This document shows, one piece after another, positions 15,904-24,240 of a DNA stretch of 54,813 nt. The notes beneath the pieces were generated by a model. It was not told where the DNA came from, ran no database searches, and worked only from the letters and a program-made list of their open reading frames with translations. Made by a program: the position numbers and the translations under genes. This stretch comes from an uncultured Bacteroidaceae bacterium (lineage in GTDB: Bacteria > Bacteroidota > Bacteroidia > Bacteroidales > Bacteroidaceae): assembly GCA_905233465.1 (NCBI GenBank), contig CAJOEI010000028.1:1-54813 (forward strand), read 5' to 3'. How positions within the stretch are numbered: the stretch's first letter is position 1; each line of letters begins with the position of its first letter.

Positions 15904-16500
15904 TTACTCTGCGCCGTCGGCGTTGCGTTGACCGCCATGTCTGCCGTGACCGCCACCTTGACCGCCACGCTGACCGCCACGCTGACTGTTGCGGATATTG
16001 CCCAACTGGTTGCCGCCACCGTTGCGCGAGGGCTGCTGCTGTGGACGGAATACCTTCAGCATCTGCTGGGGAGTGAGGAAGGTAGAGAACTCTGTGCGAT
16101 ACTTCTTCTGTGCATCAAGGCGTGCCTGGGACTTCTTGATCTGCTCAGCCTGAGCGGTGAAGAGTGCGTCGAGGCGTGCATTGGCCTCCTCATCGGTGAG
16201 TTCCTTCTTCGGAGCCTTCTGCTTGGCGTTCTGCTGCTGTGTGGCACCAGTCTTGGCATCTGGACGGTCATTGCCCGGGCGCAACGCGGCCATCTCTGCC
16301 GAATAGCGTGCAAAAACTTCTGTAAACTTGTCCTTCTGTTCATCGGTGAGGTTCAGTTCCTTGGTCAGGCGTTCGGTCTGGCGCGCCTGCATGTCGGCGA
16401 TGCGTGCTGCACGGTCTGTGTTGTCTTGTGCATAGCTGCCGGTAGCACAGCCAAAGCTGATAACGGCCACTGCAATAAGGCTCTTGATGTAGTTTTTCAT
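15904..16500 (-). CDS. Spy/CpxP-like (LTxxQ-type) periplasmic protein with Gly-rich C-terminus
   Basis: 198 residues. The signal peptide is MKNYIKSLIAVAVISFGCATGSYAQ. Residues ~25-140 are charged and helical, with two LTxxQ-like signatures: LNLTDEQKDKFTEVFARY and, near the end, FLTPQQMLKVF. This layout matches the Spy/CpxP-like periplasmic stress proteins and the related small Bacteroidota proteins. The last ~35 residues are Gly/Arg/Gln-rich (RGGQRGGQGGGHGRHGGQ) and are encoded by a simple repeat; they may be disordered. It lies between two unrelated leftward genes, and no promoter box was identified in the 137 bases upstream. Confidence 0.72.
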   Translation of the reverse strand: MKNYIKSLIAVAVISFGCATGSYAQDNTDRAARIADMQARQTERLTKELNLTDEQKDKFTEVFARYSAEMAALRPGNDRPDAKTGATQQQNAKQKAPKKELTDEEANARLDALFTAQAEQIKKSQARLDAQKKYRTEFSTFLTPQQMLKVFRPQQQPSRNGGGNQLGNIRNSQRGGQRGGQGGGHGRHGGQRNADGAE

Positions 16501-16637
16501 AACGTTTGTTGTAGTTTGAGATTATTGTTTTTGTGTTTGTGTTGGTTGCTTACGGTGTTATGACGCAGCAATGGCAAAAGAGTTTAGTGCAAGCCTTGAT
16601 AATTAACAAGCCTTAACAACTGCTACCCGTTTGCCAG

Positions 16638-17417
16638 TCATCGTACAGTGATGTGGAAGCAACCTTGTTTCACCTCGTGCTTGACATAGCAACGTCCTGC
16701 CTCACGCAGGTCACGCAGTACCTCAGAAAGGACAAACTTCAGCGAGTCGTTGCGCACAGGGTTAGGTGTAGGCTGATCTGGGTGGGCAACAGTGCGGTAG
16801 CGGCTGTATGATATGTCAAACGTGGTGCCGAAGCGGTGGCAGCTCTGCTCTGAGGCGTTGCCGTTGATGCGTCGCAACGCCGTCACGTCGTCCTCGGTGC
16901 GCAACACACTGGTGACGATGATTGTATGCAAAGGTATGCGTTTCACTGCTAAGGAGTCGAGGAACCGGCAACCGATGTCATGCAGCAGAAGGCTCGCGCG
17001 CGGAACAAGATAAGGTATGCTCTTGCTCATGTGGTCATCGATATGGTAAAAAGGGCTGGCACCGACATACACCAGTTCGTCTTTACGGCGCTCGGCCTCC
17101 TCGCGATTTTGCACTGGCTGCACACCCAACACAGAAGCCACTTCGTAGTGCAGGTCCTGCAGGTCGGGGAAGCATTCCTTGTACGAGTGGACGCTATAGA
17201 TGGGATGCTTGTAGCTGAAGTCAAGGGGTTCGGCAGCATTATCGGCGTTGTCCACGTCCACTACACACTCCTGTCCCTCTGCCATCTCTGGTGCAGGCAC
17301 CTCCGGCGCAACCACGCTGTCCGTCACCTTTGGCTGGCATATCAGCCGCACGACAAACAACACGGCGACAATGGAGCACACGAGCTTAATAAAAATATGT
17401 TTCTTGAGTCTTACCAC
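16638..17417 (-). CDS. DUF5715-like protein, predicted M15-type peptidoglycan peptidase fold
   Basis: About 260 residues with an N-terminal membrane anchor (KLVCSIVAVLFVVRLICQ). The start is inferred as GTG 17417, because the promoter -7 box at 17444-17451 lies inside the longer frame and no in-frame ATG follows nearby. The C-terminal half has an M15/VanY-like metal pattern: SCHRFGTTFDISYSR (His and Asp) and a late GCFHITVR (His). IIVTSVLRTEDDV matches the strand preceding the first motif in such enzymes. These residues suggest a zinc-dependent peptidoglycan peptidase or a binding protein derived from one. No neighbour confirms the role. Confidence 0.65.
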   Translation of the reverse strand: MVRLKKHIFIKLVCSIVAVLFVVRLICQPKVTDSVVAPEVPAPEMAEGQECVVDVDNADNAAEPLDFSYKHPIYSVHSYKECFPDLQDLHYEVASVLGVQPVQNREEAERRKDELVYVGASPFYHIDDHMSKSIPYLVPRASLLLHDIGCRFLDSLAVKRIPLHTIIVTSVLRTEDDVTALRRINGNASEQSCHRFGTTFDISYSRYRTVAHPDQPTPNPVRNDSLKFVLSEVLRDLREAGRCYVKHEVKQGCFHITVR

Positions 17418-17443
17418 AATGTCATGGGCATCTGTTGCGGGTG

Positions 17444-17451
17444 CAAAGATA
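17444..17451 (-). promoter_or_regulatory. -7 box of the DUF5715-like gene
   Basis: TATCTTTG on the minus strand, 27 bases upstream of the proposed GTG start. No clear TTG partner was seen at 19-21 bases. Confidence 0.55.
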
Positions 17452-17558
17452 ATGAAAAGACTGCACATCGTCGGCCTCATGTCAACCTTTTATTATATTT
17501 TATTGTATGTTTTGTTATTTTTTCAGGTTCCATCGTCAGCTTTTCGCATCAAAAGATA

Positions 17559-17566
17559 TATCTTTG
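17559..17566 (+). promoter_or_regulatory. -7 box of the phoH-purC-menG-aroE-purM run
   Basis: TATCTTTG ends 17 bases before the phoH ATG at 17584, divergent from the DUF5715-like promoter. It rules out the long upstream extension of the phoH frame. The -33 box is not recognisable. Confidence 0.6.
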
Positions 17567-17583
17567 CCCCGAAATTACGACGA

Positions 17584-18558
17584 ATGACAGAGAAGCATAT
17601 CATACTCGAACAGGCCGACCCTGTGCTCTTCTATGGGGTGGGCAATGCAAATATGCAGATGCTAAAAGCGCTGCACCCCAAACTGCGCATCGTGGCACGC
17701 AGCAACGTCATCAAGGTGATGGGCGACGAAGCTGAGCTGGAAGTCTTTGAGGACAACGTGTCACGCTTGGAAGCTCACTGTGTGGAGTACAACAGCCTCA
17801 GCGAGGAGGACATCGTCCACATCCTGCGTGGAGAGAAGACTGGTCGCGAGAGCTCAGGCCAAACGGCCATCGTCTTCAGCGTCAGCGGCCGCCCCATCAT
17901 GGCCCGCAGCGAGAACCAGCAACGGCTGGTGAAGGCTTTCGACGAGAAAGACATGGTGTTTGTCGTGGGACCGGCAGGTTCGGGCAAGACCTACACGAGC
18001 ATCGCACTCGCCGTGCGTGCACTCAAGCAGAAGCAAGTGCGACGCCTCATCCTTTCGCGCCCGGCAGTGGAGGCTGGCGAGAAGCTGGGTTTCCTGCCAG
18101 GCGACATGCGCGACAAGATAGACCCGTACCTCCAACCCCTATATGATGCCCTCGAAGACATGATTCCACGCATCAAGCTGCAAGAGATGATGGAGCAGAA
18201 TGTCATACAGATTGCTCCGCTGGCATTCATGCGAGGCCGAACGCTGAACGACGCCATCGTGATTCTCGACGAGGCACAAAACACGACTCCGGCACAGATA
18301 AAGATGTTTCTCACACGCATGGGCCAGAACACCAAAATGATCATCACAGGCGACCTCACACAGATTGACCTGCCGCGAACACAGAAGTGTGGCCTCGTCG
18401 AGGCATTGCATATACTGGAAGACATTGAGGGCATAGGCTTCATACACCTCAATGAGAAGGACATCGTGCGCCATCGTCTGGTGACACGCATCGTCAATGC
18501 CTACAACAAATACGAACAACATACGAGCAACGACAATGAAAGCATTAACAAGAACTGA
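17584..18558 (+). CDS. phoH: PhoH family P-loop ATPase
   Basis: A cytoplasmic ATPase/putative RNA helicase-like protein of ~324 aa, family-normal length. The start is set at [10 protein letters not shown] by the promoter just upstream. Walker A is [11 protein letters not shown], Walker B is [10 protein letters not shown], and there are flanking family blocks [20 protein letters not shown] and [14 protein letters not shown]. The N-terminal ~110 residues ([26 protein letters not shown]) form the KH-like domain usual in PhoH. It is the first gene of a rightward run and overlaps purC by 23 bases. The precise role of PhoH is unsettled; RNA metabolism is the usual suggestion. Confidence 0.93.
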   Translation: MTEKHIILEQADPVLFYGVGNANMQMLKALHPKLRIVARSNVIKVMGDEAELEVFEDNVSRLEAHCVEYNSLSEEDIVHILRGEKTGRESSGQTAIVFSVSGRPIMARSENQQRLVKAFDEKDMVFVVGPAGSGKTYTSIALAVRALKQKQVRRLILSRPAVEAGEKLGFLPGDMRDKIDPYLQPLYDALEDMIPRIKLQEMMEQNVIQIAPLAFMRGRTLNDAIVILDEAQNTTPAQIKMFLTRMGQNTKMIITGDLTQIDLPRTQKCGLVEALHILEDIEGIGFIHLNEKDIVRHRLVTRIVNAYNKYEQHTSNDNESINKN

Positions 18559-19480
18559 TTTCTCATTCCCAGGCCAACGCAGCGTCTACCACGGCAAGGT
18601 GCGCGATGTCTATGACATCAACGACGACATCCTCGTTATGGTGGCCACAGACCGTATATCGGCCTTCGACGTAGTGCTACCGAAAGGCATACCCTACAAG
18701 GGGCAGGTGCTCAACCAGATTGCAGCCTCCTTCCTCGATGCCACGGCCGACATCGTGCCCAACTGGAAGCTCGCCACGCCCGACCCCATGGTCACCGTGG
18801 GCCTCAAGGCTGAAGGCTTTCGCGTGGAGATGATTATCCGCGGCTATCTCACCGGCTCCGCATGGCGTGAGTACAGGGCTGGCTGCCGCGAGCTCTGCGG
18901 CGTGCGTCTGCCCGAAGGCATGCGCGAGAACGAGCGTTTCCCCGAACCCATCATCACCCCCACCACCAAGGCCGACGAAGGACACGACGAGAACATCTCC
19001 AAAGAAGAGATCATCCGTCAGGGCATCGTCAGCGCCGAGGACTACGAGGTCATGGAACGATACACGCGAGCCCTCTTCCAGCGCGGCACGGAGATTGCCG
19101 CCTCCATGGGTCTCATCCTCGTAGACACAAAATATGAATTCGGCAAGCGCGACGGCAAAGTCATCCTCATCGACGAGATCCATACGCCAGACAGCAGTCG
19201 CTATTTCTATGCCGATGGCTACGAGGAGCGCTTCGCCAAGGGCGAGCCGCAGCGCCAGCTCTCTAAGGAATTCGTACGCCAGTGGCTCATCGACAACAAC
19301 TTCATGAACCGTCCTGGCGACGTGATGCCTGAGCTTACCGACGAATTCGTACAGAGCATCAGCGACCGCTACATCGAGCTCTATGAGCACATCACAGGCA
19401 AGCCCTTCACACCGGCACCGGCCACCGATGTCGCCGCACGAATTGAGCAGGGTATCAATGCCTGGCTCGCCGCACGATAA
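18536..19480 (+). CDS. purC: phosphoribosylaminoimidazole-succinocarboxamide synthase
   Basis: SAICAR synthetase, which joins CAIR and aspartate using ATP in purine synthesis. The protein is ~314 aa, the longer type found in Bacteroidota. Visible family blocks are [26 protein letters not shown], the substrate-binding [40 protein letters not shown] and [12 protein letters not shown]. The start is at MKALTRTDF (ATG 18536), inside the phoH end; the alternative ATG at 18497 lies further inside phoH. Together with purM, 2.6 kb downstream, it puts two purine steps in this run. Confidence 0.97.
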   Translation: MKALTRTDFSFPGQRSVYHGKVRDVYDINDDILVMVATDRISAFDVVLPKGIPYKGQVLNQIAASFLDATADIVPNWKLATPDPMVTVGLKAEGFRVEMIIRGYLTGSAWREYRAGCRELCGVRLPEGMRENERFPEPIITPTTKADEGHDENISKEEIIRQGIVSAEDYEVMERYTRALFQRGTEIAASMGLILVDTKYEFGKRDGKVILIDEIHTPDSSRYFYADGYEERFAKGEPQRQLSKEFVRQWLIDNNFMNRPGDVMPELTDEFVQSISDRYIELYEHITGKPFTPAPATDVAARIEQGINAWLAAR

Positions 19481-19525
19481 TTGTCGACGCAGTGTGCCCG
19501 GAGGTTTCGCCGCCGGGACAACCCC

Positions 19526-20263
19526 ATGCCCACCCACGAGACCATAACCCCCTACACCGACAGCCACGCCACCAAGCGCGAGCAAGTGGAGACGATGTTC
19601 AACAACATCGCCCCCACATACGATCGTCTCAACCACACACTCTCACTCGGCATAGACCGCCGATGGCGCAACGCCGCCATAGATGCCCTGCGGCCCTTCA
19701 ACCCACAGACCATACTCGACGTGGCCACCGGCACAGGCGACTTTGCCATCCTCGCCGCACAACGCCTCAACCCCGACCGCATCATCGGCGTGGATATCAG
19801 CGAGGGCATGATGGACGTCGGCCGACAGAAAGTGAAGGAGGCAGGACTCGACACAACGGTATTCTTCACCAAAGACGACTGCACGGCCCTGAGTTTCGAC
19901 GACGCGACCTTCGACGCCGTCACCGTGGCCTACGGAGCCCGCAACTTTGCCGATTTGGAAGCAGGCCTACGAGAGATGCAACGTGTGCTGGTGCCGGGCG
20001 GACATTTGATGCTCGTGGAGCTCACCACACCACCACGCTTCCCCATGCGACAACTATTCTGGATATATGCACACGTCGTCATGCCCCTCGTGGGACGCCT
20101 CGTGAGCCATGATGATGCAGCATACACATATCTACCACGATCCATGGCCGCCTTTCCGCAGGCCGAACGCCTTGCACCGATGATGCGGCAATACGGCTTC
20201 AGTGACGTACAATACCGCCGCTTCACATTCGGACTCAGCACAATGTATCTCGCAACGAAATGA
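19526..20263 (+). CDS. ubiE: demethylmenaquinone methyltransferase (UbiE/MenG)
   Basis: A SAM-dependent C-methyltransferase making menaquinone from demethylmenaquinone, the last step for the anaerobic respiratory quinone. It has ~245 residues. The SAM-binding block is [16 protein letters not shown], and the signatures [17 protein letters not shown] and [17 protein letters not shown] are diagnostic of UbiE/MenG. ATG 19526 (MPTHETITP) is chosen as start; the frame is open back to a TTG directly after the purC stop, but those 15 residues are Arg-rich and unlike the family. It is 45 bases after purC. Confidence 0.94.
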   Translation: MPTHETITPYTDSHATKREQVETMFNNIAPTYDRLNHTLSLGIDRRWRNAAIDALRPFNPQTILDVATGTGDFAILAAQRLNPDRIIGVDISEGMMDVGRQKVKEAGLDTTVFFTKDDCTALSFDDATFDAVTVAYGARNFADLEAGLREMQRVLVPGGHLMLVELTTPPRFPMRQLFWIYAHVVMPLVGRLVSHDDAAYTYLPRSMAAFPQAERLAPMMRQYGFSDVQYRRFTFGLSTMYLATK

Positions 20264-20296
20264 GCATCAAAGCATGGCTCAACAAAAAGTAACGCG

Positions 20297-21217
20297 ATGT
20301 TCAAAAGCTTTCTTAAACGCAAACTCACAGCCTACCTGCAGGCGTGCATCACGCCAAGCATCGTAGAAGCCACGGCCGCGAAGGTCTTTATGGGCATACG
20401 CCGCGAGCAGCTCTTGGCTTCAGCCCTACACAGCGAGGAAAGAGGTGTGGCAGGTATGCGCGAGAAAGAGAATACACCGGTCATCGTTTCCCTCACCACT
20501 TATGGTCAACGTCTCTATGAAGTGACCATGACCATCGAAAGCATCATGCAGGGAACGGTGAAACCAAACGGCATCATGCTGTGGCGCGACGAGCAGGACT
20601 CACGGCCCCTACCCCGCACACTGCAACAGCAGGTTGCACGAGGCTTACAGGTATTGACTACACGCGATATCCGGTCCTACAAGAAGTTGCTGCCCGCCCT
20701 CCAGAAGTTCCCCGATGCACATATCGTCACCATTGACGACGATGTCTTCTACCCACATGACTTCTTGGAGGCATTGTTGACGGCTCACGAGCAGACACCA
20801 CAAGCCATCATAGCCAATATGGTCATGAAACTGACGCGCGACGCACAAGGTATCCCACAAGGAATCAAGCAGTGGCCTTATTGTGACGCTGTTCCTGCGT
20901 CAACATACGACAGCGACCTCTTCTTTGAAGGTTTCGGCGGCGTGTTCTATCCGGCAGGATGTCTGCCCAAGGAGGTGTTTCAGGAAATAGTTTTTAGTGA
21001 ACTATGCCCCACGGCGGATGACATTTGGTTTAACGCCATGGCACGCCTCGCCCACACCCCGATTCGCGTCTGCCCACGCAGCAACTACGATTTCATCGCT
21101 GCAGTCAACAGCGCCAGCCAAACAGACTCACTCTACAGCATCAATAACGGCAGCAACAACCTCAACGACAGTCAGCTACGTGCCGTTTGGGAGCACTATC
21201 ACCTACAAGGCCAATGA
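20297..21217 (+). CDS. GT-A-type glycosyltransferase
   Basis: 306 residues. VIVSLTTYGQRLYEVTMTIE starts a Rossmann-like GT-A fold, and VTIDDDVFYPHDF contains an acidic DxD-type metal/nucleotide-sugar motif (Asp triplet). The later CPTADDIWFNAMA (Asp pair) and RVCPRSNYDF are also as expected in this group of glycosyltransferases. There is no membrane segment and no signal, so it probably acts at the cytoplasmic face in cell-surface glycan synthesis. The donor and acceptor cannot be read. It is embedded in a biosynthetic run (33 bases after menG, 19 before aroE) with no other glycan gene nearby. Confidence 0.75.
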   Translation: MFKSFLKRKLTAYLQACITPSIVEATAAKVFMGIRREQLLASALHSEERGVAGMREKENTPVIVSLTTYGQRLYEVTMTIESIMQGTVKPNGIMLWRDEQDSRPLPRTLQQQVARGLQVLTTRDIRSYKKLLPALQKFPDAHIVTIDDDVFYPHDFLEALLTAHEQTPQAIIANMVMKLTRDAQGIPQGIKQWPYCDAVPASTYDSDLFFEGFGGVFYPAGCLPKEVFQEIVFSELCPTADDIWFNAMARLAHTPIRVCPRSNYDFIAAVNSASQTDSLYSINNGSNNLNDSQLRAVWEHYHLQGQ

Positions 21218-21236
21218 TGTAATCTACTCCTCATAG

Positions 21237-22082
21237 ATGAATACAAATACCAAGGTCATAAATTCGATGGACAATGCGATCGACACTTCACAAGAAGGAA
21301 CGAGGGAAGACTATTCCTTATATGGTCTTTTAGGCTACCCACTCGGTCATAGTTTCTCACGTTCTTTCTTCATGGATAAGTTCGCAAGAGAGGGCATCGA
21401 TGCGGAATACCATAACTTTGAGCTGTCCTCCATTGAGAAATTGCCGGAACTCCTCGCTGAACATCCCAACCTGCGTGGCTTCAACGTTACCATTCCCTAT
21501 AAGCAAGCCGTAATCCCCTATCTAAATGACCTCTCTGATGAAGCCCGTGCTATCGGAGCTGTGAATGTAGTTAAAATAAAGTCTTGTGTGCATCTCACAC
21601 AATTATCAAATTATAAATTAATTGGCTATAACACCGATGTCATCGGTTTCCGCGAGAGCCTGCGCCCGCTGCTACAACCCCACCACCGCCACGCACTGGT
21701 GCTCGGCACAGGTGGAGCTTCCAAAGCCGTCTGTCGAGCCCTCGACACCCTCGGCATCACATGGCGCTACGTCAGCCGGAAGCAGCAAGGTACAACCCTT
21801 TCATACGCCGACATCACCCCCGCCCTGCTCAACGACTACACACTGATTATCAACTGCACACCGCTGGGCATGTCACCCAAGACCGACGCCGCACCGGACA
21901 TACCATACGAAGCTCTCACACCACGCCACCTGCTCTTTGACCTCGTCTATAACCCCGAAGAAACACTCTTCATGCAACGCGGCCGACAACGCGGAGCGAC
22001 AACCAAGAATGGCCTCGAGATGCTCCACCTCCAAGCCCTGGCAGCATGGGACATCTGGAACAGCAACATACAACCCACCTAA
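21237..22082 (+). CDS. aroE: shikimate dehydrogenase
   Basis: NADPH-dependent reduction of 3-dehydroshikimate to shikimate in aromatic amino-acid synthesis. Shikimate binding is shown by LLGYPLGHSFS, FNVTIPYKQAV (catalytic Lys) and GYNTDVIGF. The nucleotide fold is VLGTGGASKAV, and NCTPLGMSP and NGLEMLHLQALAAW close the protein. At 281 aa it is longer than usual: ~27 residues precede YSLYGLLGYP, and an AT-rich stretch adds about 12 residues (KSCVHLTQLSNYK) just before the conserved LIGYNTD. Met11 (MDNAID) is an alternative start. It is 13 bases upstream of purM. Confidence 0.95.
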   Translation: MNTNTKVINSMDNAIDTSQEGTREDYSLYGLLGYPLGHSFSRSFFMDKFAREGIDAEYHNFELSSIEKLPELLAEHPNLRGFNVTIPYKQAVIPYLNDLSDEARAIGAVNVVKIKSCVHLTQLSNYKLIGYNTDVIGFRESLRPLLQPHHRHALVLGTGGASKAVCRALDTLGITWRYVSRKQQGTTLSYADITPALLNDYTLIINCTPLGMSPKTDAAPDIPYEALTPRHLLFDLVYNPEETLFMQRGRQRGATTKNGLEMLHLQALAAWDIWNSNIQPT

Positions 22083-22095
22083 CCCCACACATCAC

Positions 22096-23277
22096 ATGAC
22101 AACCACATCGTCACGCTACATGGCACGCGGCGTCTCAGCCGCCAAGGAAGACGTCCACGCCGCTATCAGTAATATCGACAAGGGCCTCTATCCCAGAGCC
22201 TTCTGCAAGATTATCCCCGACATCCTGGGCAACGACCCAGAATATTGCAACATCATGCACGCCGACGGTGCCGGCACCAAGTCGAGCCTGGCTTACGCCT
22301 ACTGGCGGCAAACGGGTGACCTCAGAGTGTGGCGCGGCATAGCACAGGATGCCATCGTGATGAACACCGACGACCTGCTCTGTGTGGGCGCCACCGACGG
22401 CATCCTCGTGAGTAGCACCATCGGTCGCAACAAGAACCTCGTACCAGGCGAAGTCATCAAGGCCATCATCGAAGGCACCGACCAGCTACTGGCAGAGCTC
22501 CGCGACATGGGCATTGGCATCCATGCCACAGGCGGCGAGACGGCCGACGTGGGCGACCTGGTACGCACAATCATTGTCGACAGCACAGTGACGTGCCGCA
22601 TGCGACGCGCCGACATCATCGACAACGCCAACATACGTCCGGGCGACGTCATCGTGGGCCTTGCCAGCTATGGACAAGCCACATACGAACACAGTTACAA
22701 CGGCGGCATGGGCAGTAACGGCCTAACCAGCGCACGCCATGATGTCTTCAACAAGACACTGGCACAGCTCTTCCCCGAAACCTACGACCATGCAGTGCCC
22801 GAGGAACTGGTCTACAGCGGACAATACCAGCTCACCGACCCCGCACCGGCCGACGTGCCCGCAGGCACCACAATGGGACAACTCGTGCTTTCGCCCACAC
22901 GCACTTACGCACCAGTAGTGAAGCGGGTCCTTGACGAGCTACGTCTGCGCATCCACGGCATGGTGCACTGCACCGGCGGCGCACAGACCAAGGTACTACA
23001 CTTCGTGGGCGACGACTGTGCCGTGGTTAAGGACAACCTATTCCCCACCCCGCCGCTGTTCCGCGTCATCCAGCAGCAGAGCCAGACGCCGTGGAGCGAG
23101 ATGTATCGCGTATTCAACTGCGGCCACCGCATGGAGTTCTATGTCGACGAGGCAGATGCTGCCGCCATCATCGACATCTCACGCAGCTTCAACATTGATG
23201 CTCAGGTGATTGGCCACATCGAGCACGGTCCTCGCTCACTGACCATCCGTAGCGATGCAGGTGAGTTTCAATACTGA
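22096..23277 (+). CDS. purM: phosphoribosylformylglycinamidine cyclo-ligase (AIR synthase)
   Basis: Closes the imidazole ring to AIR in purine synthesis. About 393 aa, matching the longer Bacteroidota form. The start is at MTTTSSRYMARGVSAAKED, directly after aroE. Visible signatures are MHADGAGTKSSLAY, MNTDDLLCVGATDGI, GGETADVGDLVRT, GDVIVGLASYGQ and MVHCTGGAQTK. Sequence order fits the PurM/SelD-like ATP-binding fold. It is the last gene of the phoH-purM run; a palindromic cluster follows, then a convergent gene. Confidence 0.93.
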   Translation: MTTTSSRYMARGVSAAKEDVHAAISNIDKGLYPRAFCKIIPDILGNDPEYCNIMHADGAGTKSSLAYAYWRQTGDLRVWRGIAQDAIVMNTDDLLCVGATDGILVSSTIGRNKNLVPGEVIKAIIEGTDQLLAELRDMGIGIHATGGETADVGDLVRTIIVDSTVTCRMRRADIIDNANIRPGDVIVGLASYGQATYEHSYNGGMGSNGLTSARHDVFNKTLAQLFPETYDHAVPEELVYSGQYQLTDPAPADVPAGTTMGQLVLSPTRTYAPVVKRVLDELRLRIHGMVHCTGGAQTKVLHFVGDDCAVVKDNLFPTPPLFRVIQQQSQTPWSEMYRVFNCGHRMEFYVDEADAAAIIDISRSFNIDAQVIGHIEHGPRSLTIRSDAGEFQY

Positions 23278-23304
23278 TTTTCCACCTCTTCCGCACACAC
23301 CGAA

Positions 23305-23389
23305 AGTATCACCAGGTGAGACGCATGAGTATCTCCGGTGAGACGCAAAAGTATCACCGGTGATACTCGCGCGTCTCACCGGAGATACT
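23305..23389. repeat. nested palindrome array between purM and the GldB-like gene
   Basis: There are four related units. A degenerate unit lies at 23305-23324 (AGTATCACCAGGTGAGACGC). A perfect outer inverted repeat is AGTATCTCCGGTGAGACGC at 23328-23346 with its reverse complement at 23371-23389. Nested inside it is a perfect 18-bp palindrome AGTATCACCGGTGATACT (23350-23367). The middle part can form one long cruciform with only a 3+3-base internal bulge. It sits between convergent genes and may terminate transcription, but no U-run is attached. Confidence 0.8.
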
Positions 23390-23439
23390 ACTGCAAACCT
23401 CCTGGGCCTTTTTTTGCCAGGATGCAGGGGTAGTAACAA

Positions 23440-24081
23440 TCACTTGCCGTCCGGTTTGAGCGCTGCACTGTCGATGCTCGTGAAATAATACTGCAGTGCA
23501 TCGCTGACGATGTTCTCGCGGGTCATCTGCTGCCGCTGTTCTTCGGAGAAATACTCCTTATAAAGCGGGAAGTCGGCCCCCAAGTACTTGTCAAGACTAA
23601 TGACAATCATGGTGTCGGAGACCAGAATGCTCTGTCTGAGGCACGAGACTTGTGTGTAGATATGCGGCACCTTGTAATCGGGATCGGTCTGCAGTCGCTT
23701 GGCAAATGCTTCATTGAAAGCCGCCTCAAGATCAGATACATCCGCATACTGTCGATGTACCTCGTCCAGCAGCACCTGCACCGTGGAGTCGAGATAATAC
23801 TCTCGCAACCGTTTCTCTATCTCAGGTTCGTTGATATTCCCTATCTTCAGCACGTCCTCAATCAGCAGCTTTGTTGGACGGGGATACTCCATGTTCATGC
23901 GTGCCAAGGCGGTGTTGCTGCCCAATGAGACATATTCATCCAGCACGCGGTCGAAGCGTTCGATGTGAATATCCACCACATTCCTGCGCTGCCACGGGGT
24001 CCACGCCGTGACAAAAAAGTATGTTGCACAAGCCAGGCAAAGCAACAAAACAAGGATTTCGAGGATTGTGGAGCGCTTCAC
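23440..24081 (-). CDS. GldB-like protein
   Basis: 213 residues. The start is GTG 24081, forced by an in-frame TAA just upstream. The N-terminus (ILEILVLLLCLACATYFFVT) is a membrane anchor or uncleaved signal. The rest matches the pattern of GldB-related proteins: IHIERFDRVLDEYV, then a helical region, IYTQVSCLRQSILVSD, and IVISLDKYLGADFPLYKEYF. GldB is a lipoprotein needed for gliding in flavobacteria; Bacteroidales have shorter relatives of unknown role. No other gld gene is in the window. It has its own promoter, divergent from the OadA-like gene. Confidence 0.7.
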   Translation of the reverse strand: MKRSTILEILVLLLCLACATYFFVTAWTPWQRRNVVDIHIERFDRVLDEYVSLGSNTALARMNMEYPRPTKLLIEDVLKIGNINEPEIEKRLREYYLDSTVQVLLDEVHRQYADVSDLEAAFNEAFAKRLQTDPDYKVPHIYTQVSCLRQSILVSDTMIVISLDKYLGADFPLYKEYFSEEQRQQMTRENIVSDALQYYFTSIDSAALKPDGK

Positions 24082-24108
24082 AAGTCTTTATCTTTGTTAA
24101 ATCCGGCG

Positions 24109-24138
24109 CAAAGATATTAAAAAACCGTTTAACTGCCA
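24109..24138 (-). promoter_or_regulatory. promoter of the GldB-like gene
   Basis: On the minus strand TTG (24138-24136) is followed after 19 bases by TATCTTTG (24116-24109), 27 bases before the GTG start. Confidence 0.78.
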
Positions 24139-24155
24139 AAAGAAATGCTAAAAAA

Positions 24156-24186
24156 GTTGAAAGATATTAACTATTTGTATATTTTT
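24156..24186 (+). promoter_or_regulatory. promoter of the OadA-like gene
   Basis: TTG (24156-24158) is followed after 20 bases by TATTTTTG (24179-24186), giving a ~45-base leader before the ATG at 24241. It is back to back with the GldB-like promoter. Confidence 0.75.
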
Positions 24187-24240
24187 GCGCCACATATATC
24201 CATAAGTGACGTATCAATAAAACCATAACCTTATACTATA

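Noticed and set aside
17248..17583. Upstream extension of the phoH frame
   Set aside because: It contains the promoter -7 box and overlaps the divergent gene; its translation is unlike PhoH proteins.
19481..19525. TTG start for menG/ubiE directly after purC
   Set aside because: The extra 15 residues are Arg-rich and not family-like; an ATG follows at 19526 with a better N-terminus.
23390..23430. CCTGGGCC + T7 as an intrinsic terminator of purM
   Set aside because: The T-run is present but no stable stem immediately precedes it; the only strong structure is the palindrome array, which ends 27 bases earlier.
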